Shown here one piece after another: positions 1 through 5,473 of a stretch of DNA of 6,617 nt (the stretch's first letter is position 1; each line of letters begins with the position of its first letter). The position numbers and the translations under genes are program-made. The notes under the pieces were generated by a model, which did no database searches, was not told where the DNA came from, and saw only the letters and a program-made list of their open reading frames with translations. Source of the stretch: Bacteroidales bacterium (lineage in GTDB: Bacteria; Bacteroidota; Bacteroidia; Bacteroidales; NBLH01); NCBI GenBank assembly GCA_029933755.1, contig JAOZNO010000213.1, positions 1 to 6,617 on the forward strand, read 5' to 3'.

Positions 1-80
1 AAACTTCTATCCCTGGTTTTTATAGAAATCTATTTAATATAACTCCATTGTTTTATTTTCACAAAATTCGTAGTAATGCC

Positions 81-974
81 TTATAATTCAAAGGTTTTCA
101 ATATTTTCAACTGATTATCAGCATATAAACGTAGGTGATATTTCCCTTTTGGCATATTGGCTACATCTAATGTAAAACGATAAGTGTAATCACCACGATG
201 CTGATGGCGGTTCATAAATATTTTTTTCACCAATAAGTCATTAGCATCTTTAATGAATAAATCAACATTACTTTGGTGGTTTAAGGTGTAATCCACCTCA
301 GCAAACATACGAGTTGCTTTTCCTGAAAAAGCGCGTGTTGTATCTGTTTGATATTTTAATGTATACCATGGATATTCATATTCAATACCTTTAAGCGATG
401 CCAAAAGGTTGAAAAGTCCTTTCATCTTTCCCCTGTCTTTTTCGTTGTCGTTATGGATAGAGTTTAAAGGATTATTATCACTTAAAACCCAAATAGCACT
501 TTGCATTACACTTATTGGCAAATTCACATCTGTTAAAAAACGGGCAAGGGTAATAAATGAACTGTCCTCCATAAAACCTACTTTAAAGTAGGAATCCCAT
601 TTTGGAGCACCATTATGTGCCTGACAACAGAATCCAAATAAATTCAGTTTTTTAGTTTCATATGCTGCAAGAAATAGTTCAAGCTCTCTGACAATTAAAA
701 TATCCTGAAGTGTAGTGTCATCAGAAGTTAAACGACGACCCGCTTCAATTCTAATAATCGTATCAACCGGAATTAGGCTTTTTATTTCAAGATTGATTGC
801 ATCGCCTGAATAAGTACCTGTACCTTGAAATTCAGCTGAAACAATACCTTCTTTTATTGCTTTTTCAATAGATATAGCTTTTTCTTCAACCGGTTTGTTC
901 TCAGGAATATATGTGAAAGCAAATAGTACGGATATAAATAATACACTCGTAATAGTTATTATTTTCTTATTCAT
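81..974 (-). CDS. Exported protein of unknown function with a thioester-like Cys...QxAIW motif and a T9SS-like C-terminal tail
   Basis: The 297-residue product starts with a typical signal peptide: Lys3-Lys4, a hydrophobic stretch at about 5-20, and a likely cleavage site near 20-23. There is no lipobox, so it should be periplasmic, surface-attached or secreted. Residues about 48-110 look like a beta-rich domain. They are followed by FGFCCQ (Cys116, Cys117) and VMQSAIW (156-162, Gln158). This Cys-then-QxAIW layout resembles bacterial thioester domains, in which the Cys and Gln side chains crosslink. That is a motif resemblance, not a family assignment. Residues about 225-297 read as a small beta-sandwich ending in MPKGKYHLRLY and a basic, hydrophobic end, similar in pattern to type IX secretion (type A) sorting domains. 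The ATG at 972-974 directly precedes the signal peptide. The gene lies 87 bp downstream of the DUF58 gene on the same strand. I do not recognise a specific function. Confidence 0.8.
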   Translation of the reverse strand: MNKKIITITSVLFISVLFAFTYIPENKPVEEKAISIEKAIKEGIVSAEFQGTGTYSGDAINLEIKSLIPVDTIIRIEAGRRLTSDDTTLQDILIVRELELFLAAYETKKLNLFGFCCQAHNGAPKWDSYFKVGFMEDSSFITLARFLTDVNLPISVMQSAIWVLSDNNPLNSIHNDNEKDRGKMKGLFNLLASLKGIEYEYPWYTLKYQTDTTRAFSGKATRMFAEVDYTLNHQSNVDLFIKDANDLLVKKIFMNRHQHRGDYTYRFTLDVANMPKGKYHLRLYADNQLKILKTFEL

Positions 975-995
975 AATGAAGGGCTTTAATTACTG

Positions 996-1003
996 GAAAG
1001 ATA
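996..1003 (-). promoter_or_regulatory. Candidate Bacteroidota -7 element upstream of the exported-protein gene
   Basis: Read on the minus strand this is TATCTTTC, one base off the TAnnTTTG consensus and preceded by CGT. It lies about 21 nt before the ATG at 974. Two TTTG words occur further upstream, but neither is at the usual spacing of about 19-21 nt. It would let the exported protein be transcribed independently of the DUF58 gene. It is a pattern match only. Confidence 0.35.
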
Positions 1004-1038
1004 ACGGATTTATTTTACAAATTAGTATAAAACAAATC

Positions 1039-1055
1039 ACAACTCGGAGAGTTGT
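1039..1055 (-). terminator. Hairpin just after the DUF58 stop codon, possible terminator
   Basis: ACAACTC and GAGTTGT form a perfect 7-bp stem around a 3-nt loop. The stem begins 6 nt after the DUF58 stop codon at 1062-1064. On the minus strand it is followed by GATTTGTTTTATAC, which is T-rich but not a clean T-run. It could be a weak intrinsic terminator or a processing hairpin between the two genes. The AT-heavy stem lowers confidence. Confidence 0.4.
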
Positions 1056-1061
1056 TGTACT

Positions 1062-1997
1062 TTAATGCAATTTTTTTCTTTTTATTAAATAGGATGATAA
1101 AACATCAGCAAAATCAGCATTAATATCCGCTTCAACAAAATCGATTTTATATTGTCCACATTTTACCTTTAAATTTTCAAAATATTCAGTAGTCTGCTTT
1201 TGATATAAGGTTCTTACATCGTTTGGGTTAAGCTTAATCGTTTGCCCAGTTTCCAAATCAACAAATTTATGTGGACGGTTTTCATATTTAAACTCTTTCT
1301 CGTAAGCTTTGTCATGCACATAAAAGAGAATTACTTCGTGTTTATTGTATCTTAAATGCTGAAGTGCCGAAAATACTTTATCCGGGCCTTCTTCTGCAAT
1401 CATATCACTAAAAATAATGACCAGTGATCGTTTATGAATTAATTCAGCAATATCATGAAGTACACTAGTTACAGAGGTTGTTTTTTTAAGTTCGTAATTT
1501 TCCCTATTCAGTAATTTTCCTAATTCAACATAAAGCCTTTTTGCATGTACTGTAGAAAGCTTTGTATCTGTATGTAACTCAATCTGATTTGAAAATAAGC
1601 TTAAGCCAACAGAATCTCTTTGTTTGCGCAAAAGGTAAATTAGTGCCGAAGCCATAATTACAGAAAATGACAGCTTATTTTTAGGGAATTTTTCGCCGTA
1701 AGGAAATAACATTGATGAGGAAGTGTCAATAATAATCTGGCAACGCAGATTAGTTTCCTCTTCATATCGTTTTACAAATAGTTTATCTGTTCGGGCAAAT
1801 AGTTTCCAGTCAATGTGGCGGGTAGGTTCACCTTTATTATATAGGCGGTGTTCGGCAAATTCAACAGAAAAACCATGAAATGGGCTTTTGTGCAAGCCTG
1901 TAATAAACCCTTCAACCACTTGTTTTGCAAGAAATTCTAAATTGTCAAATTCCTGAAAATTTTGGATGTCGAGGGTAGATTTCACACTATTAGTCAT
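1062..1997 (-). CDS. DUF58 domain protein with von Willebrand A-like fold
   Basis: The 311-residue product is collinear with DUF58 proteins over its full length. The N-terminal half carries the conserved block from FHGFSVEFAEHR (40-51) through HIDWKLFART (61-70) to FVKRYEEE (74-81). The von Willebrand A-like part follows, with a metal-binding DTSSS motif (91-95, DxSxS pattern) and IIFSDM (194-199) as a second MIDAS-like strand. There is no signal peptide or clear membrane helix, so it is probably cytoplasmic. DUF58 proteins usually work with MoxR-type AAA+ ATPases, for example in the Bacteroidota aerotolerance (Bat) cluster. No moxR or bat gene is present here, and the partner is trxA, 142 bp upstream on the same strand. 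The ATG at 1995-1997 lies inside the last unit of an upstream repeat array. Its precise role is not evident. Confidence 0.92.
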   Translation of the reverse strand: MTNSVKSTLDIQNFQEFDNLEFLAKQVVEGFITGLHKSPFHGFSVEFAEHRLYNKGEPTRHIDWKLFARTDKLFVKRYEEETNLRCQIIIDTSSSMLFPYGEKFPKNKLSFSVIMASALIYLLRKQRDSVGLSLFSNQIELHTDTKLSTVHAKRLYVELGKLLNRENYELKKTTSVTSVLHDIAELIHKRSLVIIFSDMIAEEGPDKVFSALQHLRYNKHEVILFYVHDKAYEKEFKYENRPHKFVDLETGQTIKLNPNDVRTLYQKQTTEYFENLKVKCGQYKIDFVEADINADFADVLSSYLIKRKKLH

Positions 1998-2134
1998 TTC
2001 GCTTCGCTGTCATTTAGTCGTCATTATGCTTTGCTGTCTATTTAGTCGTCATTTCGCTTCGCTGTCATTGGCCATTAGTAGTCATTATGCCCGTAAAATG
2101 ACAACTTAATGACTACCAATGACGATTTAATGAC
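1993..2134. repeat. GTCATT/AATGAC repeat array with dyad symmetry between trxA and the DUF58 gene
   Basis: Three tandem units of 27-28 bp start at 1993, 2020 and 2048. The first and third share 22 identical bases (1993-2014 and 2048-2069), and the middle one is diverged. GTCATT occurs at 1993, 2009, 2020, 2048, 2064 and 2081. The right side then carries its complement AATGAC at 2097, 2108, 2118 and 2129, spaced 10-11 bp apart. CATTAGTAGTCATT (2073-2086) pairs with 2108-2121 at 13 of 14 positions across a 21-nt loop. The array fills almost the entire intergenic region and reaches into the first codons of the DUF58 gene. A related element lies at 3291-3346, so this looks like a dispersed intergenic repeat family. 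It has no CRISPR-like spacers. Confidence 0.85.
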
Positions 2135-2139
2135 AAAGA

Positions 2140-2457
2140 TTACAATAAAGCATCAAGTTTTGCAGCCAGCACTTTCTTTGGTACAGCACCTACTTGTTTG
2201 TCAACTTGTTCACCATTTTTGAAAAATAGCATAGTTGGGATATTTCGGATTCCAAATTGTCCGGGAACACCCGGATTTGCATCTACATCCATTTTTACCA
2301 TTACGGCTTTTCCTTCATATTCGTTTGACATCTCATCAATAATAGGGCCTACCATTCTACACGGGCCACACCAAACTGCCCAAAAATCAACAATTACAGG
2401 TTTATCTGATTTAAGTACTATTTCTTCAAAATTTGCATCTGTTACTTCAATTACCAT
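2140..2457 (-). CDS. trxA: Thioredoxin
   Basis: This is a small cytoplasmic disulfide reductase of standard length (105 residues). It carries the WCGPC active site (29-33, Cys30 and Cys33), the preceding VDFWAVW strand (23-29) with the buried Asp24, and the cis-proline in NIPT (Pro74). The conserved C-terminal Gly lies in QVGAVPKK (Gly90). It passes electrons, normally from NADPH via thioredoxin reductase, to enzymes such as ribonucleotide reductase and peroxiredoxins. No reductase gene is nearby. There is no signal peptide, which separates it from the TlpA/DsbE-like exported thioredoxins common in Bacteroidota. The ATG at 2455-2457 is preceded by an A/T-rich leader without a Shine-Dalgarno sequence and by a good -7 element. 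It is the first gene of a minus-strand set continuing into the DUF58 gene. Confidence 0.97.
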   Translation of the reverse strand: MVIEVTDANFEEIVLKSDKPVIVDFWAVWCGPCRMVGPIIDEMSNEYEGKAVMVKMDVDANPGVPGQFGIRNIPTMLFFKNGEQVDKQVGAVPKKVLAAKLDALL

Positions 2458-2499
2458 AATTTTTTATTTTTTGTTTATTTAATTTCATTTTTTCAACTG

Positions 2500-2507
2500 C
2501 AAAAATA
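2500..2507 (-). promoter_or_regulatory. Candidate trxA promoter, -7 element
   Basis: On the minus strand this reads TATTTTTG, a full match to the Bacteroidota TAnnTTTG consensus. It lies about 42 nt upstream of the trxA ATG and is followed by CAG, where transcription would plausibly begin a few bases on. No convincing TTTG -33 element is seen at the expected distance. The match could be chance in such AT-rich DNA, but its location is right. Confidence 0.5.
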
Positions 2508-2562
2508 AACAATTAGTTTTAAATTTCAGCTTCATTATTTAAACATGCGGTTCTTTTTTTCG

Positions 2563-2570
2563 TATCTTGC
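2563..2570 (+). promoter_or_regulatory. Candidate promoter for the membrane protein-YbjQ pair
   Basis: TATCTTGC, preceded by CG, resembles the TATCTTTG form of the Bacteroidota -7 element with one T missing. It lies 20 nt before the ATG at 2591 and diverges from the trxA promoter about 60 bp away. No clear TTTG is seen at -33. Confidence 0.4.
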
Positions 2571-2590
2571 TCTAAATAAATAATTAAGTT

Positions 2591-2794
2591 ATGGAACGTA
2601 TAGGTTATGTATTGTTATCAATTGTTGCATCTGCTTGGCTAATTGCTGTTCTTGCAGGCATGATTGTTGCTTTTCCATTTGGTATAATCGGGATTATTGT
2701 AATATTGGGGCTAGGATTTCTTTTTGCGAAAGTAGTTAAAGACCGTATGGAAAATAAGGAGGATGATTATTATTCAAAGAATGTTGACAAATAG
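2591..2794 (+). CDS. Small two-helix membrane protein of unknown function
   Basis: The 67-residue product is almost entirely hydrophobic in its first 47 residues. Two membrane segments, about 5-27 and 29-47, are separated by a tight turn around Phe28-Pro29-Phe30-Gly31. A charged C-terminal tail (about 47-67) is rich in Lys, Glu and Asp. It is probably a helical hairpin in the inner membrane. Alternating Gly and Ile/Val in the second helix (GIIGIIVILGLG) suggests close helix packing. I recognise no catalytic motif. The ATG start is supported by the candidate promoter 20 nt upstream. The gene ends in TAG, 45 bp before the YbjQ-family gene on the same strand, so the two are probably cotranscribed and may act together. 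Confidence 0.8.
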   Translation: MERIGYVLLSIVASAWLIAVLAGMIVAFPFGIIGIIVILGLGFLFAKVVKDRMENKEDDYYSKNVDK

Positions 2795-2800
2795 GAAAAG

Positions 2801-2830
2801 TTAGATGTTTGATTTTAGAATTTAGATTTA
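2801..2830 (+). repeat. Degenerate TTTAGA-type repeat in the spacer before the YbjQ-family gene
   Basis: The 45-bp spacer contains imperfect copies of a (T)TTAGA(T) word: TTAGATG, TTGATTT, TTAGAAT and TTAGATT. It is low-complexity sequence. It contains no stop hairpin and no clear promoter, which fits cotranscription of the flanking genes. Confidence 0.35.
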
Positions 2831-2839
2831 AGCTTTATT

Positions 2840-3172
2840 ATGGAAAAAATATTAATAACAACACAAGATGAATTCGTAGATTACCAAATAGTTGAAACTC
2901 TTGGATTAGCAAAAGGAAATACCATTCGTGCCCGACATATTGGTAAAGATATTTTAGCTAGTCTTCGTACTATTGTTGGTGGTGAGATTACCGAATATAC
3001 TAAAATGCTTGCTGAATCGCGAGAACAAGCTTTGGATCGCATGATTGCTGATGCAAAAAATATGGGAGCCGACGGTATTGTTTGTTTTCGTTTTACTACC
3101 TCAGCTGTAATGCAGGGTTCAGCAGAATTGCTGGCCTATGGAACAGCTGTGAAATTAGAGAAAAAGAATTGA
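2840..3172 (+). CDS. YbjQ/UPF0145 (DUF74) family protein, putative heavy-metal-binding fold
   Basis: The 110-residue product matches the YbjQ family along its whole length, which is close to the usual size. Landmarks are an N-terminal strand (ILITTQDE, 4-11), RARHIGKDILASLRTIVGGE (30-49, with the typical IVGGE), then EYTKML and a long helix with EQALDRMIADAK (62-73). GADGIVCFRF (76-85) and AYGTAVKLE (99-107) complete it. Family members are small alpha/beta proteins reported to form pentamers. The 'heavy-metal-binding' label comes from database naming, and I see no obvious metal-ligand cluster; the only cysteine is Cys82. The biochemical role is not established. It lies 45 bp downstream of a two-helix membrane protein, which suggests a membrane-associated pair. 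The stop is TGA at 3170-3172. Confidence 0.9.
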   Translation: MEKILITTQDEFVDYQIVETLGLAKGNTIRARHIGKDILASLRTIVGGEITEYTKMLAESREQALDRMIADAKNMGADGIVCFRFTTSAVMQGSAELLAYGTAVKLEKKN

Positions 3173-3200
3173 TTGTTTATTATCGCTCAAGTTTAGATTG

Positions 3201-3240
3201 CCTGTCCGCCGTACTTTACACTATGGAAGGCGGGTCTGGG
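3201..3240 (+). repeat. GC-rich inverted repeat (REP-like) downstream of the YbjQ-family gene
   Basis: CCGCC (3206-3210) pairs with GGCGG (3229-3233) around an 18-nt loop, and two G-U pairs extend the stem as RNA. The element stands out as a GC island in AT-rich intergenic DNA, 28 bp after the YbjQ stop codon. It is not followed by a T-run, so a dispersed palindromic repeat or an mRNA-end hairpin fits better than a classical terminator. Confidence 0.5.
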
Positions 3241-3290
3241 ATATTTTCATCATCTACAATGCATATATTTAACAAGTAATTAGTGTCCTG

Positions 3291-3346
3291 GTCATTAGTA
3301 ATTGATAATAATTAACATCTATTTTAAATTACCAATGACTTAATGA
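3291..3346. repeat. Second copy of the GTCATT/AATGAC inverted repeat
   Basis: GTCATTAGTAATT (3291-3303) pairs with AATTACCAATGAC (3327-3339) at 12 of 13 positions over a 23-nt loop. A further TTAATGAC follows (3339-3346). The left CATTAGTA and right TACCAATGAC words, including the single mismatch, recur in the array at 2073-2123. The rest of the 286-bp gap (3173-3458) holds only the GC-rich hairpin. I see no gene, riboswitch or clear promoter in it. Confidence 0.7.
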
Positions 3347-3458
3347 CTAGTTACCTGTAAATTAAAACATAGAAGATAATTATCGGCACCCCAGAATATT
3401 TAAACCAGAGCCTTTATTATCAGTATTGAGCGCATCTTCAAATCTTAATTTTAGCTAT

Positions 3459-5432
3459 ATGCAAATAAACAAGTCTATTATTTTATTAGTTTTTAGTCTC
3501 TGCATTTCAAATTATGCAGCTTCTCAAAATAAAGATACGATTGACTTGTTTGATTATTCATTTGAAGAATTATTAAATATTAAGGTAGTAAGTTCTGCAA
3601 AAATACCTGAGAGAATACTTGAAACTTCAACATCAATACAGGTAATCACTAAAGAAGAAATACAATTTCTAAATTTTAATACTTTACAAGAAGTTCTGGA
3701 GTATGCCACAGGAATGTCGACAGTAAATGGCGAAGCCAATTTTTTTGCCACAACCACTATTCGTGGTAACACTTTAGTTAACTACAATACCAATACATTA
3801 CTTTTAATTGATGGTATTCCTATTCTGAATGCTTATCATGGTAGCTTTGATTTTCAGGTAATTCCTCTGAGTGCTATTGAAAAAATTGAAATTGTAAAGG
3901 GTTCTAATTCTGTCTTGTATGGATCAAATGCGATTAATGGGCTTATTAATATTATTTCAAAAAAGAAGGATTATTTGGATGATAAACCTGTTTCTGTTTC
4001 CGGAAAGTTAAAATATGGCTCATTCAATACCTTACATGCAGAAAATTCAATTCTTTACAGTAATGAAGACTTAAGTTTTTGTTTTTTTGCAGATATTAAT
4101 TATTCAGATGATTAAAAGCTGAGCTATAATTATGAACAGGGAAATGTTCTTAATTTTAATAAAGAACGCAAAGGTAATTCACTGGCTGCTAATCTGAAAT
4201 ATGGTGAATTTAAATTTCACTTTCAATTTTACAATAGGGCAGAAGATGCAGTTAGGACCCGTGAATTCAAGAGAATATATACAAGTATTGACGATACTAT
4301 TGGTAGGCTAGTTACAGAACCAAGTCACGAACTGGTGACTGTTAGTAGTATTGAGTACAATCATTCGTTTACCGATAAAACTGTAATTCATTTACGTAGT
4401 AATTATAATAGTTGGCATAATTTAAAAATCTTACCAGACGGATATTGGGAATACTCTTCCAGAGGTTTGTATAATGATATAGAGGTATCTTATATACCCA
4501 GTACCAAATGGAAAAATATTGTTGGAGTTAGTTATAATCATTTCATTGGTCGTAGGTTTAAATCACAGTATAATACTTATGATGTAGGTAGAGATAATAT
4601 TTGGACAGATGAGTTTGCTGCTTATTTGAATGGGAATATTGAGTTTTTGAAACAATTTAACTTTTTTTATGGGGGAAGATATTTTGTGTCAAAATATGAT
4701 GATATAATTCTTGATAATTTTTCACCAAGATTGGCAATAACATATCGTCCAATAAAATTTCTTTCGTTTAAATTTATTTATGGAGAATCGTTCCGGGTAC
4801 CAAGCTATTTTGAGAAAGAAGTGTTTTCTCCCAGGGTAATTGGTAACCCCAATCTTTTACCAGAGCGAAGTCAGTCATTTGATTTTGTAATCATGGCAAT
4901 TCACAAAGGATTTCAAATAGATCTTAATATATTTCATAATAATATTTTTGATCAGATTAAAAGAGTTGATTCAGAAGTTGATCCTGATATGAAAATAAAT
5001 ATGAATACAGGTACTTCCAGATATTATGGTATGGAATTAAACACAAAATTTATCATTCAAAATAGATTTCAGTCTTTTGCAGGATATGCATATACCCGAG
5101 GGAGCGATAAAGAAACCGAGGAGATTAAACCGTTTACCTATAATCACATGTTCAACCTTGGATTTAATTGGAAGTTAATTTCACAACTCAGCTTTACAAG
5201 CTCATTAAAATACTTAAGTGATTGGGGTAAAGCACCTTCGTATACTTTACTTAATGCAGGGCTAAATGTGAAACCATTTAAAAACACAGCCCTACATATT
5301 GAATTTAAAGCTGATAACATTCTGGATACTGAAGTCCTTCACCCTGAAATTGCCCGTGTCCGAGAAACTGTACCTACCTACCCTTTAACGATGAGTAGGA
5401 AGTTTTTTATTGGCGTTTCGTTTGCGTTTTGA
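3459..5432 (+). pseudogene. TonB-dependent outer-membrane receptor interrupted by one in-frame TAA
   Basis: This would be a 657-codon receptor importing a scarce ligand such as an iron complex or vitamin. The ATG at 3459 is preferred over an upstream TTG at 3426 because a signal peptide begins right there (1-22, cleavage before Gln23). The plug domain (about 45-170) shows VITKEEI (62-68), IRG (101-103), LLLIDGIPI (114-122) and EIVKGSNSVLYGSNAINGLI (144-163). It has no carboxypeptidase-like N-terminal domain, so it is not SusC-like. The barrel shows ESFRVPS (443-449), GNPNLLPE (462-469) and a terminal Phe. TAA at 4113-4115 (codon 219) stops translation after the plug. The next 438 codons stay open in the same frame and continue the barrel (KLSYNYEQG and onward), so a single substitution is enough to explain it. 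The C-terminal part lacks a signal peptide. A sequencing error is the alternative. The ligand cannot be told, and no SusD or TonB gene is adjacent. Confidence 0.85.
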
Positions 5433-5441
5433 TACAATAAA

Positions 5442-5472
5442 GTGGGTAAAAGTAAGAGGGATACTCATTTTT
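5442..5472 (+). terminator. Weak candidate terminator after the receptor gene
   Basis: GTGGGTA (5442-5448) can pair as RNA with TACTCAT (5462-5468) using two G-U pairs across a 13-nt loop, and the sequence continues as TTTTTA. The position, 9 nt after the receptor stop codon in a 41-bp convergent gap, is right. The pairing does not hold well on the minus strand, so no separate terminator for the opposing gene is visible. Confidence 0.3.
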
Positions 5473-5473
5473 A

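Noticed and set aside
5..27. TTCTAT/ATAGAA hairpin as terminator of the minus-strand genes
   Set aside because: It is only a 6-bp AT-rich stem with an 11-nt loop, and any T-run would lie outside the window, so it cannot be judged.
1993..2069. Tandem units as a short CRISPR array
   Set aside because: Units abut with a 27-28 bp period and no unique spacers of uniform length, and there are no cas genes.
2198..2482. Plus-strand open frame opposite trxA
   Set aside because: It lies antisense to a certain thioredoxin gene, and its product has no coherent domain pattern.
3082..3279. Plus-strand open frame overlapping the end of the YbjQ-family gene
   Set aside because: It is out of frame with a well-supported gene and runs through the GC-rich repeat, with no recognisable protein features.
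3385..3392. GGGGTGCC on the minus strand, the opening word of TPP riboswitches, upstream of the receptor
   Set aside because: It is on the wrong strand for the receptor. The CTGAGA and ACCTGA-type core blocks of a TPP riboswitch are absent on either side, and no cobalamin riboswitch core was seen either.
3426..3458. TTG start for the receptor
   Set aside because: It would add 11 residues in front of a textbook signal peptide that begins at the ATG 3459.
4335..5432. Separate gene starting at GTG 4335
   Set aside because: The upstream 219 bp are open in the same frame and encode receptor barrel. The piece has no signal peptide, so it is the rest of the interrupted receptor.
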